DNA from: an uncultured Myxococcales bacterium
GTDB taxonomy: Bacteria > Myxococcota > UBA727 > VGSZ01
Direction of reading: 5' to 3'
Assembly (NCBI GenBank): GCA_903952805.1
Contig: CAJBHN010000440.1
Span: forward strand, 1-5,299
DNA length: 5,299 nt
Shown one piece after another: positions 1 through 5,299 of this stretch. Made by a program: the position numbers and the translations under genes. Positions within the stretch are counted from its first letter, which is position 1. Every line of letters begins with the position of its first letter. The notes under the pieces are model-generated. The model saw nothing but the letters and a program-made list of their open reading frames with translations, was not told where the DNA came from and did not search any database.

Positions 1-617
1 CGGGCCACCACGGTCGCGTCGCGGGTGGCGCGCCGTTGCGGGTCGAGCACGAGGCTGCCTGCCGTCGTTGGATGCCCGACCTGATCCATCTCGTCCTTGA
101 CCGGGACTGGCACGCCGTCGAGGACTGACCATGGCCGGCCATTGGCCCAGCGTTCGGTGCTGGCCCGGGCCTGGGCGCGCAGGTCGTCGGCGTCGACGGA
201 AAGAAAGACCGCGGTCAGGGGGCCGCCGCTGCCATGCTCATGCATCATCGACAAGAAGCGCTCGGCGACGTCCAGCGGCGTGCGGCTGCCGTCGGCATAG
301 GCGCGGGCGAAGTCGGCGATGGTGGGGGCGCCGCCGGGTCCAGCGTTTTTGCCGCCGTCGGCGAGGGCTTGCAGCGAAGGCAGCCGGGTCGACAACGGCG
401 TCTCGGTGGCCAGCGCGTCGTCGTGGATGGGCAATTCGGGGGCCAGGCTTGGCACTCCCGACGCATGGCTCATGCCCAGCGTGTCGAGACCGACCCCCCA
501 CACCAGCGCGCGCTGCAAGGCTGCGCCCACGCCGTTGCTCTCGAGTGTTTCGCAGGTCGCCCGCAGGGCGCGACCGGTCAGGCGCGGGACCCGGGGAGTC
601 TTGAGGTCGTAGCTCAT
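1..617 (-). CDS. Amidase-signature (FAAH-like) hydrolase, N-terminal part, cut by the left window edge
   Basis: Reading the minus strand from the ATG at 617-615 gives 205 open codons that run off the left edge. Residues about 97-205 match the start of the amidase-signature fold: a helix around TPLDVAERFLSMM (113-125), then LDGVPVPVKDEMDQ (166-179). K174 is the expected catalytic lysine of the Ser-cisSer-Lys triad; both serines would lie beyond the window. The family hydrolyses amide bonds, and in the FAAH branch the substrates are fatty acid amides. Typical bacterial amidases reach this lysine near residue 80, so about 95 extra N-terminal residues are present; from memory these resemble plant FAAH (PRLTG near residue 11, STERW..GRP.SVLDG before the lysine). 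No signal peptide is visible. AAAAGGA lies 3 nt upstream of the ATG, a close but usable ribosome-binding site. The gene starts 31 bp after the DTW gene stops, so the two probably share a transcript. The amidase assignment is firm; the substrate is unknown. Confidence 0.9.
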   Translation of the reverse strand, partial: MSYDLKTPRVPRLTGRALRATCETLESNGVGAALQRALVWGVGLDTLGMSHASGVPSLAPELPIHDDALATETPLSTRLPSLQALADGGKNAGPGGAPTIADFARAYADGSRTPLDVAERFLSMMHEHGSGGPLTAVFLSVDADDLRAQARASTERWANGRPWSVLDGVPVPVKDEMDQVGHPTTAGSLVLDPQRRATRDATVVA

Positions 618-648
618 GCATCCTTTTGAAGAGCCGAACCTGTGCTCG

Positions 649-1869
649 TCAAGCGTCACCGCTCGTCGGCGGCGGCGCCATGGTCACCTGGGCCGCCAGC
701 GCCCGCACCACGCCGCTGGCATCGTCAAGCATGCGCGCGGCCCGCGTCGGCGCCAACGACGGCGTCACGCCCAGGCGGACGGCGGCGTTGTCGAGGCCGC
801 CGGCGGGGCCACCCAGCGCCCGGCAGGACAGGGCCCGCAGGTCGACGAAGCCCCGATGGCTGTCGCCGGCCTGTTCGAGCAGGTCGCGCGCGAACGCTCC
901 CCAGCACACGAGGCGGCCGTCGCCGAGGAACGCGCGGAACCGCTCCAGGGCCACAGCGACGTCGACGCCACCTTCGAGGTCGGCGCGAGCCAGGCCAAGC
1001 CGCACCAGCACGGTGTCGTGCAGGCTGCGGCCAGGGCGGATGCGCACGTCCAGGCGGGTATGGCTGTCGTCGTCGCCGGCGCCGTCGACCAGGGGGCGGG
1101 ACGCCACCAGATGCAGCATCTCGGGAGCGCCCGCGTCACGAGCCGCGCGGGGATGGGCGTTGGCCTCGGCATAGACGACCACCAACCGCTGTGGGCGCTG
1201 CAGCAACGGCAACAACTCCTCGAAGCGGCGGTCGGCGCGGCTGCCACGGCGGGCGCTGCGGCTTGAATGCCGGCTGGCGCTGCCACTGGGCTCGCGACCA
1301 GCCCGGTCCAAGAAGCCCAGTTGCGTCTCGACCATCGCGTCAAAGGGCTGCAGCAAGGCGCGGTAGGCGTCGACGTCGCCCTCCAACGCACCCAGGACCG
1401 CCGCCGTGGCCTCGATGGTCGACAAGTGTTGATCCGTCGGCTCCTTTCGAATTCGGTAGCGACCCGGTTCAGCCGGCTGAAAGCTCAGCTTCGGCAACGC
1501 CGCCAACTTCGGATTCGACGTCAACAGCTTCTTCGCCTGCGACCAGGTGCCGTCGAGCACCACCAGCCGTTTTGGGGGGTGCTGCTGCCAGGCTGCAAAC
1601 GGGCGGGCATCGTCGTCGGGGAACAAAATGGCGGTGCTGTCGTCGCCGCCAAACAGGTCCTGCACCCGGGGGTCGTCGTCGAAGAACACGCCCTCCACCA
1701 GCCGCGAGCCCTGCAGCGACAGGTGGGCCATCCGGGCGGTGCCAATGGGAACATGGCGCTCCCGGGGATGCTGCAGAAAAACGACCTGGGTCTTCGGTGT
1801 CAGCGTGGGCAGTTGCGCACACCAACACACATCCACGGGTCGTCGACAGCGCCAGCAGGTCTCTCTCAC
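649..1869 (-). CDS. DTW-domain protein (TapT-like tRNA-uridine aminocarboxypropyltransferase) with extra C-terminal domain
   Basis: From the GTG at 1869-1867 this encodes 406 residues. Residues 1-187 form a DTW domain: a Cys4 zinc site at C5, C8, C15 and C17; QHPRERHVPIGTARMAHLSL (33-52); LFPDDDARP (82-90); the name-giving motif D106-G-T-W109 followed by SQAKKL; and RKEPTDQHLSTIEA (141-154). Known members (E. coli TapT/YfiP, human DTWD1 and DTWD2) transfer the aminocarboxypropyl group of S-adenosylmethionine to a tRNA uridine, giving acp3U. TapT is about 230 residues, so roughly 190 residues are extra: a Ser/Arg-rich linker (191-215) and a second domain (listed separately). The start is uncertain. 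The same frame stays open to an ATG at 1980 (443 aa) and further, but the family normally begins shortly before the zinc site and the longer reading would overlap the divergent gene. No good Shine-Dalgarno precedes the GTG. The amidase gene follows 31 bp downstream. Confidence 0.9.
   Translation of the reverse strand: MRETCWRCRRPVDVCWCAQLPTLTPKTQVVFLQHPRERHVPIGTARMAHLSLQGSRLVEGVFFDDDPRVQDLFGGDDSTAILFPDDDARPFAAWQQHPPKRLVVLDGTWSQAKKLLTSNPKLAALPKLSFQPAEPGRYRIRKEPTDQHLSTIEATAAVLGALEGDVDAYRALLQPFDAMVETQLGFLDRAGREPSGSASRHSSRSARRGSRADRRFEELLPLLQRPQRLVVVYAEANAHPRAARDAGAPEMLHLVASRPLVDGAGDDDSHTRLDVRIRPGRSLHDTVLVRLGLARADLEGGVDVAVALERFRAFLGDGRLVCWGAFARDLLEQAGDSHRGFVDLRALSCRALGGPAGGLDNAAVRLGVTPSLAPTRAARMLDDASGVVRALAAQVTMAPPPTSGDA
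691..1188 (-). other. C-terminal DnaQ/DEDD-exonuclease-like domain of the DTW protein, apparently catalytically degenerate
   Basis: Residues about 228-393 of the DTW protein follow the DEDD exonuclease plan by eye. RLVVVYAEAN (228-237) sits where motif I (D-x-E) belongs, RPGRSL (278-283) matches the usual segment before the middle helices, FLGDGRLVCWGAFARDLL (314-331) matches motif II, VDLRAL (342-347) matches the strand after it, GLDNAAVRLGV (358-368) matches the 'sLd.la..lgi' helix, and ARMLDDA (378-384) matches motif III (HxAxxDA). In this alignment E235 and D383 are kept, but the first Asp is Y233, the motif II Asp is A327 and the catalytic His is A378. Nuclease activity is therefore unlikely; a tRNA-binding or structural role is an inference. 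The alignment is manual. Confidence 0.6.
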
Positions 1870-1909
1870 CCGCTGACCATACAGGCTCGACCGCCCGTGC
1901 CCATGCCCC

Positions 1910-1925
1910 TGGCACGAGTTTGGCG
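1910..1925 (+). promoter_or_regulatory. Candidate sigma-54 (RpoN) promoter upstream of the zinc-ribbon/scramblase gene
   Basis: TGGCACG-AGTT-TGGCG compared with the consensus TGGCACG-N4-TTGC[A/T] matches 10 of 12 specified positions. The essential GG and GC dinucleotides are both present at the correct spacing. It lies in the divergent intergenic region and would start transcription near 1936, about 43 nt before the ATG at 1979. No activator-binding repeats were recognised. One such match can occur by chance in GC-rich DNA. Confidence 0.35.
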
Positions 1926-1978
1926 GAGCGCCTTCGCCTGACCTGCCGTCAGCGTTGCGGCGTGGCAGTGTGCTCGCC

Positions 1979-3091
1979 ATGGAGACTTGTGCTCGGTGCC
2001 GCGTCGACCTGTCGTCCAGTGAGGTCGGCGAGGGGGTCCTGCGTTGCCACGGCTGCGGCAGCTTCGTGTGCCGCCCCGAGGCCCGCCAGAAGCTGTGCCG
2101 CTTCCTGCACATCGACGACGTCAGCTGGAACGCCCTTCTTGACGACGGCGGGCGCGGGCCACCCTGTCCCCTGTGCGCCGACGGCCTGCGGGTGATGAAC
2201 CTGAATGGCGTCTGGGGAGACGGCTGTGGTGCCTGTGGTGCCCTGGTGCTCGACCCGGGTGAACTCCAGCGCCTCACGGGGAGCGACGAGGGGCCGCCTC
2301 CAGGGCCAGCCGTGTCGCGGGCCGCCCAGACGCTGGCGTCGACACGCTCCGCTGGCGCATCGCCGCCGTCGAGGGACGCTGGAGATATGCTCGTTGGCGT
2401 TGGGCGAGTCCATCTGCCTCCGCAGCTGGCGCTTGCCCACTTCCTCGAAGGCATGTCCTGGGTCCAGGTGCGGCAGGACAGGCCTTCGTTGTCGGCCGCC
2501 TCCTCCATTGTCGACACCGGCGCCCGCTACGCCGTCACCACGTCGCTGGGATCGGGGATGCTCTGTCGCGACGAGGGACCCATGGGCTTTGTTGCGCGCC
2601 TGTTCCTCGGCAGCCTCGTCACGCAACGGTTTGTCCTCAAGGACCCCGATGACAACCCGATGCTGGTGCTGGGCCGGCACGTCGACAAGCTGGTGCTGTC
2701 ACGATTGAACGTCGCCCTCGACGACGGTGGTGACCCGGGCAGGCTGCTGGGCAGCGTCGAGCGCAACCTGCGCATCATTGAGACCCGCTACGAGCTGAAG
2801 GACCCCCACGGCCTGGTCTGGGGCCGCCTGGTACGGCCATTGTCGTCGATGTGGCAGTTTCGCCTTGAGACCCCCGACGGTCGTCGATCGGGGGCCGTGG
2901 CCAAGGAATGGTCGGGTTTCGCCAGCGAATTTTTCACCGATGCCGACGACTTCGGCATCGACTTTGGCGACCATCCCTGGACGCTGGAGCAGCGCGCGGT
3001 CATCGTGACGGCGGCCCTGGCCATCGATCTTGACCATTTCGAACGAGGCCGGTCGACGCCCATGACGTCGCTGTTTGACCTCCTCGATTGA
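1979..3091 (+). CDS. Zinc-ribbon/phospholipid-scramblase domain fusion protein
   Basis: This encodes 370 residues. Residues 1-100 hold two zinc ribbons: C4-x2-C7 with C23-x2-C26 (further Cys at 31 and 40), and C63-x2-C66 with C83-x2-C86 followed by GALVLDPGEL, the usual ending of a TFIIB-type ribbon. After a low-complexity linker (101-140), residues about 150-356 match the scramblase family (tubby-like beta-barrel): LFLGSLVTQRFVLKDPDDNPML (209-229), RYELKDPHGLVWGRL (270-284), AKEWSGFASEFFTDADDFGI (308-327) and the closing hydrophobic helix VIVTAALAIDLDHFE (341-355). The DADDFGIDF segment resembles the proposed Ca2+-binding loop of human PLSCR1. No signal peptide is visible, and the C-terminal hydrophobic stretch packs inside the barrel in this fold. 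Whether bacterial members move lipids is not settled. The ATG at 1979 is preferred; GTG 1970 and TTG 1955 are in-frame alternatives, and none has a clear Shine-Dalgarno. Confidence 0.85.
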   Translation: METCARCRVDLSSSEVGEGVLRCHGCGSFVCRPEARQKLCRFLHIDDVSWNALLDDGGRGPPCPLCADGLRVMNLNGVWGDGCGACGALVLDPGELQRLTGSDEGPPPGPAVSRAAQTLASTRSAGASPPSRDAGDMLVGVGRVHLPPQLALAHFLEGMSWVQVRQDRPSLSAASSIVDTGARYAVTTSLGSGMLCRDEGPMGFVARLFLGSLVTQRFVLKDPDDNPMLVLGRHVDKLVLSRLNVALDDGGDPGRLLGSVERNLRIIETRYELKDPHGLVWGRLVRPLSSMWQFRLETPDGRRSGAVAKEWSGFASEFFTDADDFGIDFGDHPWTLEQRAVIVTAALAIDLDHFERGRSTPMTSLFDLLD

Positions 3092-3100
3092 GGGGCGGGG

Positions 3101-3129
3101 TTGCCGAACGGCACCGGGATCCGTATCGA
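3101..3129 (+). promoter_or_regulatory. Possible weak sigma-70-type promoter for the zinc-ribbon/glyA operon
   Basis: The 79-bp gap between the scramblase-fold gene and the next gene contains TTGCCG (3101-3106), 17 nt, then TATCGA (3124-3129), followed 41 nt later by the ATG. The -35 box matches 4 of 6 and the -10 box 3 of 6, with ideal spacing. The -35 box overlaps a small imperfect inverted repeat (3099-3115). The evidence is weak; the operon could instead be read through from the upstream gene. Confidence 0.25.
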
Positions 3130-3157
3130 CGACGCGGATGCTGCGTGTCGGGCGTCC

Positions 3158-3164
3158 AAAGGAG
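3158..3164 (+). promoter_or_regulatory. Ribosome-binding site deciding the start of the coiled-coil zinc-ribbon gene
   Basis: AAAGGAG lies 6 nt upstream of the ATG at 3171. The frame is open further upstream (to an ATG at 3075 inside the previous gene), but this strong site and family length both place the start at 3171. Confidence 0.85.
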
Positions 3165-3170
3165 CCTTTG

Positions 3171-3932
3171 ATGCCGCTCACCATCGCCGAACAACTTGTG
3201 CAGCTCGCTGAGCTCGCGCGTGTCGACCACAAGCAAAAGGTCACCGCCGACCGTCTCGAAGCCCTGCCGGCAGCGGCGAAGAAGGCAGACGCCCAGGCCC
3301 TCAAGATCAAAGTTGAACTCGACAGCGTCGCTGCACGCAAAGCCACCGCCGAGCAGGTCAAACGGGGCGCTGAGGCCGAAATCGCCGACAACCGCGCCAA
3401 GCTCCGCAAGTGGGAGGCTCGTGCCAACGATATTCGCGGTGAACGCGAGCACGCGGCGTTGTCGTCGGAGATCGGCGGCGCCAAACGCCATGTGCGCGAA
3501 CTTGAAGACGTCGTGCTCGAGCAAATGCAGACCGTCGAGACCGCCGACAAGGATGCAGCCACCCTGCAGAAGAAATACGCCAGCACCGTCGACGACGCTC
3601 GCGGCGAATGGCAGAAGGTTGACGGCGATCTCGCCGTCATGCGGACCGAAGTCGAGGCCACCCGCACCCAACGTCAGGCCATCCTCGCCGTGTTGCCGCC
3701 CCTGGTGGTTCGCCGCTACGAGCAGATCGCCGCCAAAAAGCAGGGCGTCGGCGTCGCCATCCTCTCGATGCAAGACACCTGCGGCGCCTGCAACCGGATC
3801 GTGCCGCCTCAACTGTGCATCCAGGTGATGAAGGGTCAGGTTCTTGAGTCCTGCCCCGCCTGCATGCGCATCCTGGTCCACCACTCCCAAGCGCAGGGCC
3901 AGAACCCGGCGAGCGAGGCTTCCAATGGCTGA
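3171..3932 (+). CDS. Coiled-coil C4-type zinc-ribbon protein (zf-RING_7/DUF164; FlgZ/CdsZ (CT398)-like)
   Basis: This encodes 253 residues. Residues about 5-170 are charged and Ala/Glu/Lys-rich with heptad character, as in the long antiparallel coiled coil of this family. The conserved-looking stretch REREHAALSSEI (about 90-101) followed by ELEDVVLEQM (110-119) fits the family's 'E..al..EI...LEd' pattern. Residues 176-236 form the zinc ribbon: PPLVVRRYEQI, then C204-x2-C207 and C228-x2-C231 with ACMRIL at the end. Length and order agree with H. pylori HP0958 (FlgZ) and chlamydial CT398 (CdsZ). Those proteins are reported to bind sigma-54 and flagellar or type III secretion components; in most bacteria the role is unknown. 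No flagellar gene is visible here. It has a strong ribosome-binding site and overlaps glyA by 8 bp, which suggests co-translation. Family assignment is good; function is open. Confidence 0.9.
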   Translation: MPLTIAEQLVQLAELARVDHKQKVTADRLEALPAAAKKADAQALKIKVELDSVAARKATAEQVKRGAEAEIADNRAKLRKWEARANDIRGEREHAALSSEIGGAKRHVRELEDVVLEQMQTVETADKDAATLQKKYASTVDDARGEWQKVDGDLAVMRTEVEATRTQRQAILAVLPPLVVRRYEQIAAKKQGVGVAILSMQDTCGACNRIVPPQLCIQVMKGQVLESCPACMRILVHHSQAQGQNPASEASNG

Positions 3933-5202
3933 CGTCGACAATCCCCTGGGCTTCGTCCAAAGCACCGATCCCGAGGTCTACGCGCTGATGAAGCGCGAAT
4001 ATCAGCGGCAGGAGGAAGGCCTCGAGCTCATCGCGTCTGAGAACTTTGTCAGTCGCGCCGTGTTGCAGGCCCAGGGCTCGACGCTGACCAACAAATATGC
4101 CGAGGGCTATCCCGGCAAGCGCTACTACGGCGGCTGCGTCCACTACGACGCCATTGAGAGCATCGCCATCGCCCGCGCCAAGCAGCTCTTTGGGGCCGAC
4201 CACGCCAATGTGCAGCCCCACTCCGGCGCGACCGCCAACTTCGCCGTGTACTCGGCGGTGCTGAAGCCCGGTGACACCATCCTCGCCATGCGCCTCGACA
4301 TGGGTGGTCACCTCACCCACGGGAGCCCGGTCAACTTCTCCGGCCGCCTGTTCAACATTGTCGGCTACGGCGTGCGCCAAGACGATCAGCGCATCGACTA
4401 CGACGAGGTCGAGCGCCTCGCCCACGAACACAAGCCCAAGATGATCGTCGCGGGGGCCTCGGCCTATCCGCGCACCATCGATTTCGAGCGCATGGCTGGC
4501 ATTGCCAAGGCCGTCGGCGCCTTCTTCTTCGTCGACATGGCCCACATCGCTGGCCTCGTCGCCGGCGGCAAGCATCCGTCGCCGGTGCCGTGGGCAGACT
4601 TCGTCAGTACGACCACGCACAAGACGCTGCGCGGTCCCCGCGGTGGTTTGATCTTGTGCAAGGCCGAGCACCAAAAGGTCATCGACAGCCGCGTGTTTCC
4701 GGGCACCCAGGGTGGTCCCCTGATGCACGCCGTAGCGGCCAAAGCGATCATGTTCGCTGAAGCGATGCAGCCGTCGTTTGTCGAGTACCAGCAGCGCATC
4801 GTCGATAACGCCGCCGCCCTCGCCCGGGGCCTGGTGGACCGGGGTTTCAACCTCACCACTGGCGGCACCGACAACCACCTGATGTTGATCGACCTGCGCG
4901 GCAAGGACGTCACCGGCAAGAGCGGCGAAGAAGCCCTCGGCAAAGCCGACATCACCGTCAACAAGAACATGATCCCCTACGACCCCGCGCCGCCGATGGT
5001 GTCGTCGGGCATCCGCGTCGGCAGCCCCGCGGTCACGACCCGTGGCTTTGGCATCGCCGAGATGGACATCGTCGCCGACTGCATCGCCCGCGTTCTCAAG
5101 GCCCCCGAGGACCAAGGGGTCCTGCGGGCCGTTGAAGCCGACGTGCACGCCTTGACGGCGAAATTCCCCCTCTACGCCGACCTGCTGCGGCGCCTGACCT
5201 GA
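3925..5202 (+). CDS. glyA: Serine hydroxymethyltransferase
   Basis: This encodes 425 residues, full length for a bacterial GlyA (about 415-430). The cytosolic PLP enzyme interconverts serine plus tetrahydrofolate with glycine plus 5,10-methylene-tetrahydrofolate, supplying one-carbon units. Visible family motifs are LELIASENFVS near residue 35, YAEGYPGKRYYGGC with E60, HSGATAN (substrate/PLP region), FFFVDMAHIAGLVAGG with D204 (pairs with the PLP ring nitrogen) and H207, TTTHKTLRGPRGG with the Schiff-base lysine K233, FPGTQGGPLMH, and GIRVGSPAVTTRGF towards the end. All key residues expected from E. coli GlyA are present. The ATG at 3925 is chosen over the upstream in-frame ATG at 3844 because MADVDNPLGF is the normal N-terminus and GAGG sits 6 nt before it. 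The start lies inside the last codons of the zinc-ribbon gene (8-bp overlap), which points to translational coupling. nrdR follows, a common arrangement. Confidence 0.98.
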   Translation: MADVDNPLGFVQSTDPEVYALMKREYQRQEEGLELIASENFVSRAVLQAQGSTLTNKYAEGYPGKRYYGGCVHYDAIESIAIARAKQLFGADHANVQPHSGATANFAVYSAVLKPGDTILAMRLDMGGHLTHGSPVNFSGRLFNIVGYGVRQDDQRIDYDEVERLAHEHKPKMIVAGASAYPRTIDFERMAGIAKAVGAFFFVDMAHIAGLVAGGKHPSPVPWADFVSTTTHKTLRGPRGGLILCKAEHQKVIDSRVFPGTQGGPLMHAVAAKAIMFAEAMQPSFVEYQQRIVDNAAALARGLVDRGFNLTTGGTDNHLMLIDLRGKDVTGKSGEEALGKADITVNKNMIPYDPAPPMVSSGIRVGSPAVTTRGFGIAEMDIVADCIARVLKAPEDQGVLRAVEADVHALTAKFPLYADLLRRLT

Positions 5203-5205
5203 GCG

Positions 5206-5292
5206 ATGCACGACGTCACTGCGCCTGACGTGTTCGCGACGGCCCCCTCCTGCAGCCCGCTGTTCGGTGCGGCGACAGGGAGGGCGCCGTGA
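5206..5292 (+). CDS. Possible 28-codon small ORF between glyA and nrdR
   Basis: An ATG three bases after the glyA stop opens a 28-codon frame whose TGA (5290-5292) overlaps the nrdR GTG start as GTGA. The predicted peptide begins MHDVTAPDVF and has no recognisable domain. It has no Shine-Dalgarno of its own and could be reached only by re-initiation after glyA. Translation through it would open the hairpin described at 5245-5284. It may equally be a chance open frame, since stop codons are rare at this GC content. Confidence 0.2.
   Translation: MHDVTAPDVFATAPSCSPLFGAATGRAP
5245..5284 (+). promoter_or_regulatory. Candidate RNA hairpin covering the nrdR ribosome-binding site
   Basis: CCCTCC (5245-5250) can pair fully with GGAGGG (5279-5284), and TG (5251-5252) can extend the stem to CA (5276-5277) with G5278 bulged. 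An inner stem CCGC (5257-5260) with GCGG (5269-5272) may stack inside. The 3' arm is the nrdR Shine-Dalgarno, so folding would hide it. No T-tract follows, so this is not an intrinsic terminator. Pairing was found by eye and no folding energy was calculated. Confidence 0.3.
5278..5284 (+). promoter_or_regulatory. Ribosome-binding site of nrdR
   Basis: GGGAGGG lies 4 nt upstream of the GTG at 5289. It supports reading the final bases of the window as the start of a gene. Confidence 0.7.
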
Positions 5293-5299
5293 AGTGCCC
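5289..5299 (+). CDS. nrdR: Start of NrdR transcriptional repressor, cut by the right window edge
   Basis: Only 11 bases are visible: GTG AAG TGC CC, giving M-K-C-P. NrdR proteins begin with MKCP followed by the rest of an N-terminal zinc ribbon and an ATP-cone domain. They repress ribonucleotide reductase genes according to nucleotide levels. The assignment rests on these four residues, the preceding ribosome-binding site, and the well-known glyA-nrdR gene order. Bases just beyond the edge should encode the second residue pair of a Cys-x2-Cys motif. Confidence 0.7.

Noticed and set aside
238..621. Minus-strand 127-codon frame starting 4 bp before the amidase start
   Set aside because: It is in another frame from the amidase signature and is Arg-rich low complexity; the FAAH-like motifs are read from the ATG at 617.
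1867..1881. TATGGT (minus strand, 1881-1876) as a -10 box giving a leaderless DTW mRNA starting at the GTG
   Set aside because: Spacing would suit a leaderless transcript, but there is no -35 match at 16-18 nt and the -10 is only a partial match.
642..2195. Long plus-strand open frame (517 codons) opposite the DTW gene
   Set aside because: Its translation is Arg/Pro/Ala-rich without any domain, as expected for an antisense frame in GC-rich DNA; the minus strand carries clear DTW motifs over the same bases.
3099..3115. Inverted repeat GGTTGCC-GAAC-GGCACC as a terminator after the scramblase-fold gene
   Set aside because: The stem is short with a bulge and is not followed by a T-tract.
3637..5211. 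Long minus-strand open frame (524 codons) opposite glyA
   Set aside because: It is the antisense shadow of a gene with unmistakable serine hydroxymethyltransferase motifs; no recognisable domain or start signal of its own.

Overview
The window comes from a GC-rich bacterial chromosome, with strong third-position G/C and many GTC-GAC codon pairs. The gene content (a DTW tRNA-modification protein, a bacterial scramblase-fold protein, a C4 zinc-ribbon coiled-coil protein next to glyA, then nrdR) suggests a Myxococcota/deltaproteobacterial-type genome. That assignment is inferred from gene style and order; the window has no rRNA marker. There is no sign of a mobile element, CRISPR array, tRNA gene or phage region.

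Layout. The left third lies on the minus strand. A DTW-domain tRNA aminocarboxypropyltransferase-like protein (649-1869) is followed after 31 bp by a fatty-acid-amide-hydrolase-like amidase, whose N-terminal 205 residues (617 down to 1) are inside the window. A divergent intergenic region (about 1870-1978) separates this pair from the plus-strand genes and contains a sigma-54-like sequence. On the plus strand come a double zinc ribbon fused to a phospholipid-scramblase domain (1979-3091), a FlgZ/CdsZ (CT398)-like coiled-coil zinc-ribbon protein (3171-3932), serine hydroxymethyltransferase glyA (3925-5202, overlapping its upstream gene by 8 bp), and the first codons of nrdR (5289 to the right edge).

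How the genes fit together. glyA and nrdR are housekeeping genes for one-carbon metabolism and for control of ribonucleotide reductase; the coiled-coil zinc-ribbon gene is probably translationally coupled to glyA. The left side is more unusual. The DTW protein carries an extra C-terminal domain that reads like a DnaQ/DEDD exonuclease fold with most catalytic residues lost. The amidase resembles plant-type FAAH, including its N-terminal extension. The scramblase-fold protein starts with two Cys4 zinc ribbons in place of the eukaryotic proline-rich N-terminus. The best leads are these two domain fusions, the candidate sigma-54 promoter in front of the scramblase gene, and a possible hairpin that would hide the nrdR ribosome-binding site. 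No multi-gene defence or biosynthetic system is evident.
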